Source of the DNA: Nitrosopumilaceae archaeon
GTDB lineage: Archaea > Thermoproteota > Nitrososphaeria > Nitrososphaerales > Nitrosopumilaceae
Length of the DNA: 58,034 nucleotides
Assembly (NCBI GenBank): GCA_011523285.1
Contig: WTHC01000051.1
Location: forward strand, 1 to 58,034
Direction of reading: 5' to 3'
Numbering within the stretch: the first letter of the stretch is position 1; every line of letters starts with the position of its first letter. Below the pieces are notes generated by a model. It worked only from the letters and a program-made list of their open reading frames with translations. It searched no databases and had not been told where the DNA came from. Positions 44,465 through 53,704 of this stretch are shown in pieces. The translations under genes were made by a program, and so were the position numbers.

Positions 44465-45535
44465 ATGCCAGAACTATGGTTAAATTATGGAAACGCAGAT
44501 ATTGTTCTTGATATACAAGCAGAAAACTTGCACAGTCAAATACATAATTCTATGAATATAACTCAAACGTCGCATATTCTAGAGAAATTAAACTCCATTG
44601 ACATTAAAGAATCTGCCAATCTTGTAATATTTGAAGATACAAAACCCATCTTACAAATAGTTTTCATGTTGTTTGAAATATGTAATAAAAATTCAAATCC
44701 ATTACCAAAAATTCTAGTTCCTCAGGAAATAATCCATTCTATTAGAAATAAAATATCTCAAACAGAAATCAAAAAATTTTCTAATATATCTGAAGGTAAC
44801 TTTATTTTTATAAATGATTTACATTTTGATGGGCTTTTTGGTTTTTCTACCACCGCCACCAATTTATTAAAAAAATTAGGAAGTAATAATTCTCTTCTTT
44901 CTGCATATAGAAAGAGATCTAATAATTTTCCTATGCCTGGTAAACATACTATTCCATTTAAAATGGCACAAGAATTCACATCAAGCTTTGAAATAGTTTC
45001 AATTGAAATAATTAACAATTCTGATGTAGTATGTGATATTATAATTGGACATCCATCATCTATGTCTACACTGTCAAAATCATTAGTATCAACTCATGTA
45101 AATATAGATAAACAAAATGCTTTGATCATTAATTATGGAAAAGCAAATATTTCAACTCTTGGAAATACGTTAGAGTCTCTTTGGAATTGTAGTTCTGTGA
45201 TCGCAAATAACGGTCTCGCAATATTGATTTCTGACTGTTCATCTGGAATTGGTTCTACTGCTATCCAATATTTAGTAGAAAAGAGATTTAATATTGATTC
45301 ACTCAAAGATCCTGTTGAATATATAGCAGGTATGGAAAATTTATTATTTCTTACTGAACTCCAAAAAAAAATTAGAATTGGATTGGTATCTGTTTTACCT
45401 TATTTTTATTTGAACCAATTAAATATTATCCCATTTCAAAGTGGTAATGATTCATTAAATTATATACTTGATGATAAAACTGTAGGTAAAAAAATAACTG
45501 TTATATTTAATGCAAGTCGCACTTTATTGAAATAG
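44465..45535 (+). CDS. LarA-like (DUF2088) family protein
   Basis: A 356-residue protein whose layout resembles nickel-pincer lactate racemase LarA: N-terminal LWLNYGNADIVLDI (cf. the family's short xYG start), then VIFEDTKPILQIVFMLFEIC in place of DxTRPxP, and a late ANNGLAILISDCSSGIGS like the C-terminal GGxIIxxxxCxxGxG. The Arg of DxTRP is Lys and several catalytic positions cannot be confirmed, so racemase activity is unproven and it may be another DUF2088 enzyme or a derivative. It converges with the M50 protease gene (12-nt overlap). Confidence 0.5.
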   Translation: MPELWLNYGNADIVLDIQAENLHSQIHNSMNITQTSHILEKLNSIDIKESANLVIFEDTKPILQIVFMLFEICNKNSNPLPKILVPQEIIHSIRNKISQTEIKKFSNISEGNFIFINDLHFDGLFGFSTTATNLLKKLGSNNSLLSAYRKRSNNFPMPGKHTIPFKMAQEFTSSFEIVSIEIINNSDVVCDIIIGHPSSMSTLSKSLVSTHVNIDKQNALIINYGKANISTLGNTLESLWNCSSVIANNGLAILISDCSSGIGSTAIQYLVEKRFNIDSLKDPVEYIAGMENLLFLTELQKKIRIGLVSVLPYFYLNQLNIIPFQSGNDSLNYILDDKTVGKKITVIFNASRTLLK

Positions 45536-46612
45536 ATGTATATTTTGTATTGGGGCACAAGCAACCATTAAAATTATTATCATTATGTATATGATTTTTC
45601 TATTGGAAGGTAATTGAGAAACATCATCTAAGATATCTATATTTGGATTTAGTGAATATAATAACAAAATGAATATTCCCATTACAAAATACCCCATCAT
45701 AAATAAAATAGCTATACTTACATATGTTATTATTTTATGTATCTTGTTACCGAGTATTGACCTTGCTATATGCCCTCCATCTAATTGCCATGCTGGCAGT
45801 AAATTTAAAAAAGTTATTAAAAATCCTAACCATGAAGCAAATAATATAGGTGTCATTAATATACGATCTGTATCATTTCTGAAAATATCAAATATTATTG
45901 ACATTATAAAATTTTCTTCAATTTCTATAATCCGATACTCTGAAACAAGATCTATTGATTCGTTATTTAAAACAGGCGCTGTATATATTCCATAAATTAA
46001 TACTATGATTGTTATAATTAAACCTGCTATTGGACCAGCTAAAGCTACATCAAATAATATTTTTCTATTAATTGTTAAACTAGTAGATTTGATAAAAGCA
46101 CCGAAGGTTGGAATTCCAAATATTGGGATTCCAGGTATGAAATACGGCCATGTGGTTTTTAAACCATGCATTTTTGCAACAATTAAATGCCCGAATTCAT
46201 GAGTGCCTAAAATACCAAGTAACGAAATGGTGTAAATAGATGCAATATACATAGGCTCGCCAATGTATATATACGAATTTATTTCTGCAGTCTTATAATA
46301 CCCATCTATCATAACTAGTATGGCAACAACAACAAAAAGAAATCTAGGTGTCCATGATTTAGACCAAAATTTTATAGATTTGGAAACAGATAGCTCGCAT
46401 TCATTTACCAATAAACATAATTCGTCATTGATTTTTCTTAGTCTGCATACGGCGTGTTCTTTCTCAAGTTTCTGTATTAATAATATAAACTTACATGCAA
46501 ATTTTGTATCAGTGATTCTAAATGTCAATCTATTTTGATTTGTAATTATATTTGATACAGTAAAAATAGATGTTACAATCCGAATTATGTTATTTTGTTT
46601 AATTACATCCAC
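45524..46612 (-). CDS. Membrane site-2 protease family metallopeptidase (M50)
   Basis: A 362-residue polytopic zinc protease. A soluble N-terminal domain (residues 1-88) precedes about six membrane helices. The zinc motif HEFGH is at 138-142 and the second metal/active element is LLPAWQLDGGH. The loop FIPGIPIFGIPTFGAFIK is typical of the archaeal/plant EGY-type subfamily. Such proteases cut substrates inside the membrane, often regulators. Start is GTG at 46612; the frame stays open 15 codons further upstream without a standard start. Confidence 0.88.
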   Translation of the reverse strand: MDVIKQNNIIRIVTSIFTVSNIITNQNRLTFRITDTKFACKFILLIQKLEKEHAVCRLRKINDELCLLVNECELSVSKSIKFWSKSWTPRFLFVVVAILVMIDGYYKTAEINSYIYIGEPMYIASIYTISLLGILGTHEFGHLIVAKMHGLKTTWPYFIPGIPIFGIPTFGAFIKSTSLTINRKILFDVALAGPIAGLIITIIVLIYGIYTAPVLNNESIDLVSEYRIIEIEENFIMSIIFDIFRNDTDRILMTPILFASWLGFLITFLNLLPAWQLDGGHIARSILGNKIHKIITYVSIAILFMMGYFVMGIFILLLYSLNPNIDILDDVSQLPSNRKIIYIMIIILMVACAPIQNIHLFQ

Positions 46613-46683
46613 TACATTTCTAGCTAATACCCATATTTGTTTTTTGGTTTAAAATTAAATATTAGTTAACAAAATAATGTATA

Positions 46684-47184
46684 TTGCAAATAGTATCCAC
46701 GTCTGCAGGAAATTATATAATAAGAAATTGTAAGAATGATGATCTACCATCAGTCATAAACGTTAATGTCAAAACACTCCCTGAAAATTATTCTAATTAC
46801 TTCTATGAAACATTGTTAGCGGAATTACCAGAAGCATTCTTAATAGCAGAAATTTCGTGTAATTGTGTAGGATATATAATGTGTACATTAGAATACGGCT
46901 TTTCTAATTTTAAAAAATTAGGGTTTAGAAAAAAAGGCCATGTAGTATCTATAGCTGTTCTTAAAGATCATCGTAACCTAGGTATAGGAACTACACTTGT
47001 ATCTGAGGCAATAGTAAGTATGAAACTTAAAAAATGCGATGAACTCTATTTAGAAGTCCGTTGTAGTAATACGCAGGCGGTAAAATTATACGAACGACTG
47101 GGCTTTGTAGTGAAACATCTATTAAAAACATATTATAAAGATGGTGAAAATGCATATCTTATGGCAGTAGAATTTAACTATTAG
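46684..47184 (+). CDS. N-terminal acetyltransferase, RimI/Ard1-like GNAT
   Basis: A 166-residue GNAT-fold protein. The acetyl-CoA motif HRNLGIGTTLV (R/Q-x-x-G-x-G) follows VVSIAVLKD, and YLEVRCSNTQAVKLYERLGF is the RimI/Ard1 signature. Archaeal homologues acetylate protein N-termini. It carries about 20 extra N-terminal residues. Start TTG at 46684, divergent from the M50 gene. Confidence 0.88.
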   Translation: MQIVSTSAGNYIIRNCKNDDLPSVINVNVKTLPENYSNYFYETLLAELPEAFLIAEISCNCVGYIMCTLEYGFSNFKKLGFRKKGHVVSIAVLKDHRNLGIGTTLVSEAIVSMKLKKCDELYLEVRCSNTQAVKLYERLGFVVKHLLKTYYKDGENAYLMAVEFNY

Positions 47185-47193
47185 ATTTAAATA
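47183..47193 (+). promoter_or_regulatory. Promoter box of the 75-residue membrane protein
   Basis: TAGATTTAAATA begins inside the stop codon of the preceding gene; TTTAAA is centred 27.5 nt before the ATG at 47216, the same arrangement as at ferredoxin and Alba. Confidence 0.65.
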
Positions 47194-47215
47194 AATATCT
47201 TAGCAATTTGTCATA

Positions 47216-47443
47216 ATGGTACTCAAACGACGTCTTCTTGGAATTACTATTTTTATTTTGTGTATAATTACATTCTTCCTATATGCTTATTTAGTAATGT
47301 TATCTGAATGGAGTCCTATAGTATTACAATTATCTATGTTGATGATTGCTGGTGGTATATTGGGAGCATTATCGTGGTTGGGTTATACAATGGCTACAAC
47401 TAGACCATCAAAATCATTTATAACATCTGATGAAAACAAATAA
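47216..47443 (+). CDS. Small two-helix membrane protein of unknown function
   Basis: A 75-residue protein with a basic N-terminus (VLKRRLLG), two hydrophobic helices (about 8-29 and 36-58) and a short polar tail. No family recognised. It has its own strong-type promoter shared with ferredoxin and Alba, which suggests substantial expression. It converges with the Trm5-like gene with 1 nt between stops. Confidence 0.75.
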   Translation: MVLKRRLLGITIFILCIITFFLYAYLVMLSEWSPIVLQLSMLMIAGGILGALSWLGYTMATTRPSKSFITSDENK

Positions 47444-47444
47444 A

Positions 47445-48275
47445 TCATTTTCTTATATTTGCATCTATTGCTATTTGATAATACTTGGGGCCTATAGCAC
47501 GTACTATATTTGAGTGCAATACTGTTGATTTAATTTTGATTGTATTAAAATAATGTTTTGTTGCACGTTCAAGCGCATTTTTTTTATCAGCGTGAATATG
47601 GCAATAATAATGAATAATTCCATTGTTTTTTGTACCTAAAACAGCAGAATCAAGAAAATTATCTGTTCGTTCAGGCAGCAACATTAATGTTCTATCTGCA
47701 GTTTCATCTAATTCATTAATTAAATTTGACGCATCACCACACATAGGAATCACATTTCCTTTCATTTTATTTAATTCTAAATTTTTTTTGCATAATCGTA
47801 TCGCATCAGGATTAATGTCCATATTATAAATATTGCACTTTTTCTTTTTGGCTATTAATATTGAAAACATACCTATGCCACCAAACATATTGATTATATT
47901 TTCTCCATCTTTCACTAAATTCGCGATCCTATTTCTTTCTGTGGATAACCTTGGTGAAAAAAATACTTTTCTAACATCTACATTGAATCTACACCCGTAT
48001 TCTTTATATTCTGTCTCAGTTGTATCAATACCTGCTAATAGTTCCAATTCTCTTATTCTGAAATCTCCTTTCACCACAGATGACTGTCGATATATTGATT
48101 TTGCTTTTTTAATTTTATCTAGAAGAACTTCTCCTATAATTTTTTTACTGTTGGATAATTCGTCCGGTATTCTAATTATCACAATTTCTCCAATTTGATC
48201 AAATGATGAAAATAAATTGTTAATTTCATTTGCTTGTAAAATATTTATTAGATGTCTTTTAAGAAATTTAGTCAA
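47445..48275 (-). CDS. trm5: tRNA (guanine37-N1)-methyltransferase, Trm5-like
   Basis: A 276-residue SAM-dependent methyltransferase. The sequence VRKVFFSPRLSTERNRIANLV, then NMFGGIGMFSILIA (SAM loop; FAGVGPF in most), NMDINPDAIRLCKKNLELN and LLPERTDNFLDSAV follow the Trm5/TYW2 pattern. It probably makes m1G37, preventing frameshifts; a Taw2-like role in wyosine synthesis cannot be excluded. The ATG overlaps the ABCE1 stop by 4 nt. Confidence 0.85.
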   Translation of the reverse strand: MTKFLKRHLINILQANEINNLFSSFDQIGEIVIIRIPDELSNSKKIIGEVLLDKIKKAKSIYRQSSVVKGDFRIRELELLAGIDTTETEYKEYGCRFNVDVRKVFFSPRLSTERNRIANLVKDGENIINMFGGIGMFSILIAKKKKCNIYNMDINPDAIRLCKKNLELNKMKGNVIPMCGDASNLINELDETADRTLMLLPERTDNFLDSAVLGTKNNGIIHYYCHIHADKKNALERATKHYFNTIKIKSTVLHSNIVRAIGPKYYQIAIDANIRK

Positions 48276-50056
48276 TTCATGTAATATAAATTACCATTTT
48301 CTTTTTGTTGTTTGTCTAATCGACTATTGGATTTATTAACTCTTGGCCTTTTGCTATTTTCGTCTCTTCTGAATGAAATATCTAACAATTTTAAGAATTT
48401 GTTCATGGCGCGAACTTTTGATAGTGGTGCTATTGCATGTCCAGAAACATTAGGAGTTCCATCAAAAATAATTATTGAATCTGAAATTAAATCTATTAAT
48501 TGTAAATCATGATCTATAATAACGGCTGCTTTTCCATGATCTTTTATAAATTTTTGAAGGAATTTTGATATTGCGATCCTGTCTTCTACATCTAAAAATG
48601 CAGATGGTTCATCTAATGCAAAAAGATCTACCTTTTGTAATAATGTGGCAGCGATAGCTACTTTCTGTAATTCTCCACCAGACAAATTTTTTATTTGTTT
48701 ATTATATAATTTTTTTATTGTTAATGCATCTATGATTTGTTGTTCTTCGTCGCCATCATTAATATTATTATTAATTTTTTCTAGCAGTGTTAAAACCTCT
48801 GTATCTGTATCATTTGAGAGATATTGTGGTTTGTACGCAATTGATATTTTCTTCGTAGTTTCTCCTTGATCTGGTTCTATATTCCCCGTAATCATTTTTA
48901 GCATGGTGGTTTTACCGAGCGCATTTGCACCTATTACACCAATTAGTTCTCCACGTCTGATATCGCCTTTTTCTATATTGAGTGTGAATTTCTTATAATT
49001 CTTAATTAGGTTAGAATATTTCATTAATATTTCATCACTATGAAATTCATTGATGCTTAATATGGGATCAAAAGTAAATTTTTTGTCACGAAATCTCACA
49101 TTTTCATTATGCAAATATCCATCTAAAAAAACATTGATTCCAACTTTAGTTGATAATATGCCAGATACTATACCATAAGATCCAGGGTTTCCATATATGA
49201 CATTTATATAATCACTGATATAATCCAATAAAGTAACATCATGTTCTACTATCATCACAGTTTTTCCAGATTTAGCTAAATTTCTAATTATTCTTGACAC
49301 TTTTGTGCGTTGATATATATCATTATACGAAGACGGTTCGTCAAAAAAGTACAAATCTGCATTTTTAGATATAGAAGTTGCTATAACTAAACGCTGTAAT
49401 TCTCCACCGCTTAGCTCCCCTACATTCATCTCGATTGATCTTTTTAAATTTAATTCATTGATTAAATTGTTACTAATACCGCGTTCATCATATTTTTCAA
49501 TTAATTCTTTTCCAGTTCCATTAAATGTTTCAAGTAAATTGTATACTTGTTGTGGTTTGATAGAAACTTTAATTTGGTTTTCATTTATTTTTTCAAAATA
49601 AGATTTAAGTTCAGTACCTTTATAATATTTTATTATATTTTGCCAATATGCCTCTTTTTCATTATAATTACCAATATTCGGAATTAATTTACCTGATAAT
49701 ATATTAATAACAGTACTTTTTCCCATGCCATTTCTACCTAACAGCCCTGTCACAGCTCCTTTTTTTAATACTGGTAATTTGTATAACCTGAATGAGTTTT
49801 GATCATACTGATGAATTTTATGATGTGATAACTCTGATGCTAAATTTACAATAGTTATTGCATTAAATGGACATACTTTCACACATATGCCACACCCATT
49901 GCATAAATTTTCATCAATCTGAGCTTTTTTTATATTATTATTTAATGTAATACATTCTAAACCTGATTTGTTCACTGGACAATATTTTATACATTCTAAA
50001 CCACATTTCTTAGGCTGACATAAATCCTTATCTAACACTGCTACTCGATGCGTCAT
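48272..50056 (-). CDS. rli1: Ribosome recycling ATPase ABCE1 (RLI)
   Basis: A 594-residue protein with two N-terminal 4Fe-4S clusters (Cys motif beginning CQPKKCGLECIKYCP, then CNGCGICVKVCPF) and two ABC ATPase domains. NBD1: Walker A GRNGMGKST, signature LSGGELQRL. NBD2: Walker A GANALGKTT, signature LSGGELQKV, then DEPSAFLD. It splits ribosomes after termination. It starts with the usual RVAVLDKDLCQPKKC. Co-transcribed with the Trm5-like gene. Confidence 0.97.
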   Translation of the reverse strand: MTHRVAVLDKDLCQPKKCGLECIKYCPVNKSGLECITLNNNIKKAQIDENLCNGCGICVKVCPFNAITIVNLASELSHHKIHQYDQNSFRLYKLPVLKKGAVTGLLGRNGMGKSTVINILSGKLIPNIGNYNEKEAYWQNIIKYYKGTELKSYFEKINENQIKVSIKPQQVYNLLETFNGTGKELIEKYDERGISNNLINELNLKRSIEMNVGELSGGELQRLVIATSISKNADLYFFDEPSSYNDIYQRTKVSRIIRNLAKSGKTVMIVEHDVTLLDYISDYINVIYGNPGSYGIVSGILSTKVGINVFLDGYLHNENVRFRDKKFTFDPILSINEFHSDEILMKYSNLIKNYKKFTLNIEKGDIRRGELIGVIGANALGKTTMLKMITGNIEPDQGETTKKISIAYKPQYLSNDTDTEVLTLLEKINNNINDGDEEQQIIDALTIKKLYNKQIKNLSGGELQKVAIAATLLQKVDLFALDEPSAFLDVEDRIAISKFLQKFIKDHGKAAVIIDHDLQLIDLISDSIIIFDGTPNVSGHAIAPLSKVRAMNKFLKLLDISFRRDENSKRPRVNKSNSRLDKQQKENGNLYYMN

Positions 50057-50135
50057 AAATTATTATTACGATTCCTATTTTATAATTCTTGAATTAATTA
50101 GTTACATTAATAGATTAGATATGTTATATCCCATT

Positions 50136-50254
50136 AAGCCGGTCATAGCAATGGGGTGCGACCCAGTCCCATTCCGAACCTGGAAGTCAAACCCATTGTC
50201 GCTATTGTGTTACTTAGGTGCGCGAGCTCTTGGAAAGCAATAGTGCTGGCATTT
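50136..50254 (+). rRNA. rrf: 5S ribosomal RNA
   Basis: Helix I ends pair as GCCGG with CTGGC. The internal 5S hallmarks are GGGTGCGACCCAGTCCCATTC-type loop sequence (CCCATTCCGAACCTGGAAGT) and the TTACTTAGGTGCGCGAGCTC region. Ends are estimated to a few nt. It stands alone, with no 16S or 23S nearby, as in other thaumarchaea. Confidence 0.92.
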
Positions 50255-50260
50255 TTTAAA
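50251..50260 (+). terminator. T-tract terminator of the 5S rRNA gene
   Basis: ATTTTTTAAA directly follows the helix I 3' strand of the 5S rRNA. Confidence 0.55.
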
Positions 50261-50339
50261 AATATTTGTTGGTATTTATTATATTGATTCAATATGTTCA
50301 ATAAACCTATAAATATCAAAAATATTGATTGAATATATT

Positions 50340-51794
50340 TTAATTATTTGTTAGATAATCGATAGTCAATCTAACTCCAAACCCTGTAGCTCCTTTCGAG
50401 TTATATGATCTGAATTTAGTAGAAGGTTGTATCCATGATGTTCCTGCAATATCCACATGAATCCAAGGTGTATTTTTATTTATGGAATGAAACAAAAAAG
50501 CTGCTGCAGTTATAGTTCCAGCTGCGCCTTTAGGACCTGTATTTTTAATATCAGCAACATCTGATTTTATCATATCCATGTAGTCATTATTAAGTGGAAG
50601 TTGCCATATCTCTTCATTGCATCTTTTAGAAGATTCTTTAAATTTAGTAGCAAAATCATCATTATTTGTGGTGAATCCTGCTACATTTGTACCCAATGCA
50701 GTTATACACGCTCCTGTTAAAGTTGCAAAATCAATTATTGCTTTCGGAGAATATTTAGTTTCTCCATATGATATAGCATCAGACAAAATTAACCTACCTT
50801 CTGCATCTGTGTTAATAATTTCTACCATTTTTTCATTATACATTTTAATTATATCTCCAGGTCTATACGAATTACCTCCGGGCATATTTTCTACAGATGG
50901 AATTATGCCAACTAAACTTATTGGTAATTTCAATTCAGATACAGCTTTCATAATACCCAAAACGACACAGCCTCCACATTTATCAAATTTCATCTCATCC
51001 AATTTATCACTAGGTTTCAACGATATTCCGCCAGTATCAAACGTAACTGCTTTTCCAACTACAACTATTGGACGATCATTTTTCTTTATATTATATTCTA
51101 ACACAATCAATCTTGGCTCATTTTTACTACCCATGCCTACAGATATTATACCATTAAATTTTTTTTTCTCTAAATAATCTTTTGTAAGAACACGGCATTT
51201 GAGAGTACTCGTAGCTATTGATTTGGCAAATTTAGCCATTTTTGCTGGAGCGCAGTCATTAGGAGGTAAATTAGCAATATCTCTAGCAAATATTACACCA
51301 TTATTTATTTTCTGTGTTTTGATTATTATGTCGTTGATTTTTTTGTCATGAATTAATATGCATAATATTGGAGTTATTTTTTGATTAATTTTGTATTTGT
51401 CAAAATTATACATAGATAGCTCTGCACCTTCAACAATAGATCTAGCAAATTCTTGAGACTCTTTAGGAAGTACTATTGTGTATTCAGGCAATTTCATCTT
51501 TTGTATTTCTCGTGTAATCTTGCCTGTGGACTCTCTTATCTTTTCTGAATTCAAGTTTTTTCTTAATCCTAGTCCAATCAATATAACTTTCTCAGCTAGA
51601 ATTAGACCATGAGTCTCAATAATCCTTATTTCTCCTTCTTTCCATTCGGTATTTGATATTATTTGTTTGATTGTATTTCCAACACGTCCATGTATTTCAT
51701 TAATCCAATAAGGTTTCTCATTCTCATAAATAAAATGGCATAGTGCTTTAGTATTTTTATAGAGATGGTTTTTAACTTCAGTTACTATTTTCAT
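50340..51794 (-). CDS. pepA: Leucyl aminopeptidase (M17 family)
   Basis: A 484-residue cytosolic metallo-aminopeptidase that removes N-terminal residues. The signature NTDAEGRL is intact and metal-ligand motifs VGKAVTFDTGGISLKPS and MKFDKCGG precede it. The N-terminal macro-like domain is short for the family. ATG at 51794. It sits alone, with 5S rRNA downstream. Confidence 0.94.
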   Translation of the reverse strand: MKIVTEVKNHLYKNTKALCHFIYENEKPYWINEIHGRVGNTIKQIISNTEWKEGEIRIIETHGLILAEKVILIGLGLRKNLNSEKIRESTGKITREIQKMKLPEYTIVLPKESQEFARSIVEGAELSMYNFDKYKINQKITPILCILIHDKKINDIIIKTQKINNGVIFARDIANLPPNDCAPAKMAKFAKSIATSTLKCRVLTKDYLEKKKFNGIISVGMGSKNEPRLIVLEYNIKKNDRPIVVVGKAVTFDTGGISLKPSDKLDEMKFDKCGGCVVLGIMKAVSELKLPISLVGIIPSVENMPGGNSYRPGDIIKMYNEKMVEIINTDAEGRLILSDAISYGETKYSPKAIIDFATLTGACITALGTNVAGFTTNNDDFATKFKESSKRCNEEIWQLPLNNDYMDMIKSDVADIKNTGPKGAAGTITAAAFLFHSINKNTPWIHVDIAGTSWIQPSTKFRSYNSKGATGFGVRLTIDYLTNN

Positions 51795-52056
51795 ATGTGA
51801 CGTATTAATATTTTATTGAGATATTATTTGTTGTGTTAAATCTATCAAAATCACTAAAAATATAAATTAATTTTTAATGTGTAATTATTAAAATAATTAG
51901 ATTATCATAAAGAATTAATATAATTTATTGATGTAAACCATTATTAGTAAACTAATAAACTCTGTATAAACTTATTTTATAAATTTATGTTCTTTATTTT
52001 GCTACTTAACTAATCTTCAGTATCTTTTTATTTCATTTTAAAATTGAAAAATAGTG
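51795..52056. other. Intergenic region with inverted repeat, upstream of the pentose-phosphate operon
   Basis: No ORF or RNA recognised. Contains a perfect inverted repeat TTATTAGT-AA-ACTAATAA (51941-51958), a possible operator, and a TATA-like TTTTATT about 28 nt before the ATG at 52057. Confidence 0.4.
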
Positions 52057-53703
52057 ATGAAAAACTATTATTCAATCAAAAAAACAGCCTTGAAAGTACG
52101 TAAATTAATTATAGATTGTATTTCTGATGCTGGCTCTGGTCATCCTGGAGGATCATTATCTATGGTTGAAATTCTTGGATGTTTATTTTATAATCACATT
52201 AAATATAACCCTAAGAATCCTGGGTGGAATAAGCGAGACAAATTAATCTTGTCAAAAGGCCATGCATCTCCAGGACTTTTTTCATATTTAGCAATGATGG
52301 GATATTTTGAAATTGATAAGCTTAGTACATTTCGTAAATTTGGAAGTATGTTGCAAGGGCATCCTAATCTACAATGTCCAGGCGTTGAATTTTGTGGAGG
52401 CTCACTAGGAATTGGACTATCGTTTTCAATTGGTGATGCATTAGCTGCGAGAATAGATAACTCTTCTCGTCGTATTTATACCATTATTGGTGATGGGGAG
52501 TCTGACGAAGGACAAATATGGGAAGCTGCTATGTCCGCAGCTAAATATGGTATTGATAATTTGACAGTGATACTGGATAGAAATTATGTACAACAAGATT
52601 CTCATACTGAAGATATAATGCCATTAGATGTTATCGCTGAAAATACCAATACTGAAAATAGCATTTACACAATTAAAAATAAGTGGAAATCGTTCGGATG
52701 GAATGTGATTGATATAGACGGACATAAAATAGAACAAATAGATTATGCTATAAGGGAATCTAAAAAAATCAAAAATAAACCGTCTATAATAATAGCTAAT
52801 ACTGTGAAAGGCAAAGGAATTGATCATATGGAACATAATCCAAATTGGCATGGACAAGCTCCTCAACGTGAGTTTATACCTCTTATTGATACTGAATTAA
52901 ATTCACAATTCATGATAGCCCCTTCTATTATTGCTGGGTATTCTAGCGATCTACAGAATAAAATCAAATTATGTGAACATGCTAAAGCAGATTACATACA
53001 TTTAGATGTCATGGACGGTATTTTTGTTAATAACAAAACATTTGATTTTAAAAAAATAAAAGAATTACGTAATGTTACAAATTTACCATTTGATGTACAT
53101 TTGATGATCTCAAACCCATTAAAATACATCATGAAATACATAGATGCTGGGAGTGATATAATTAGCGTGCATGTGGAAGCTTGCAATGAATCATCTTTTG
53201 GGGAGATTCATGATATTTTACAAAATCGTGGCATGGGAATAGGCTTAGCAATTAATCCAGACACTAAATTACCTGAATGGTCTTATAATTTTCTCACTAG
53301 TCTTGATCAACTAATAGTAATGTCAGTGCAACCTGGAAAATCAGGACAAAAATACATCGAAACCACTCATGCTAAAACACAATCATTACTTCATATACTA
53401 CATAAATACAAATTTGAAGGTTACATAGAAGCAGATGGTGGTGTTTGTCAAACAAATATAGGTCAATGTTTTATTGATGGGGCACGAATATTTGTAGGTG
53501 GTAATGCTATTGTAGGACAATCTAATGTACAAAATGCAATCACTGAATTCAGACACACAATTTTGTATACCATCAAAAAATTACTTATATCACAAGCTAA
53601 TAAAATAGGCGGAAGTAAATTCATTGAGAAATGGATTAATTTACATAACAAAGAAAAATCTAGTATGATTAATAATATTGCGACTGATTTAGGGTATATG
53701 TAA
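52057..53703 (+). CDS. Fusion of transketolase N-terminal half and ribulose-phosphate 3-epimerase
   Basis: A 548-residue two-enzyme protein. Residues 1-280 are the TPP-binding half of transketolase: GHPGGSLSM, SKGHASPGLFSYLA, and GDGESDEGQ with Asn about 30 residues on. From the Met at 52912 (residue 286) a complete 215-residue Rpe follows: MIAPSIIAG (Ser), HLDVMDG (His, Asp), DVHLMI (His) and EADGGV (Asp), all catalytic positions kept. About 45 extra residues form the C-terminus. There is no stop or frameshift between them. The C-half of transketolase is the next gene, 1 nt away. ATG at 52057 preferred to GTG at 52054. Confidence 0.9.
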   Translation: MKNYYSIKKTALKVRKLIIDCISDAGSGHPGGSLSMVEILGCLFYNHIKYNPKNPGWNKRDKLILSKGHASPGLFSYLAMMGYFEIDKLSTFRKFGSMLQGHPNLQCPGVEFCGGSLGIGLSFSIGDALAARIDNSSRRIYTIIGDGESDEGQIWEAAMSAAKYGIDNLTVILDRNYVQQDSHTEDIMPLDVIAENTNTENSIYTIKNKWKSFGWNVIDIDGHKIEQIDYAIRESKKIKNKPSIIIANTVKGKGIDHMEHNPNWHGQAPQREFIPLIDTELNSQFMIAPSIIAGYSSDLQNKIKLCEHAKADYIHLDVMDGIFVNNKTFDFKKIKELRNVTNLPFDVHLMISNPLKYIMKYIDAGSDIISVHVEACNESSFGEIHDILQNRGMGIGLAINPDTKLPEWSYNFLTSLDQLIVMSVQPGKSGQKYIETTHAKTQSLLHILHKYKFEGYIEADGGVCQTNIGQCFIDGARIFVGGNAIVGQSNVQNAITEFRHTILYTIKKLLISQANKIGGSKFIEKWINLHNKEKSSMINNIATDLGYM

Positions 53704-53704
53704 C

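Noticed and set aside
50617-51177. 186-codon plus-strand ORF opposite pepA
   Set aside because: Antisense shadow of the M17 peptidase, whose signature motifs are on the minus strand.
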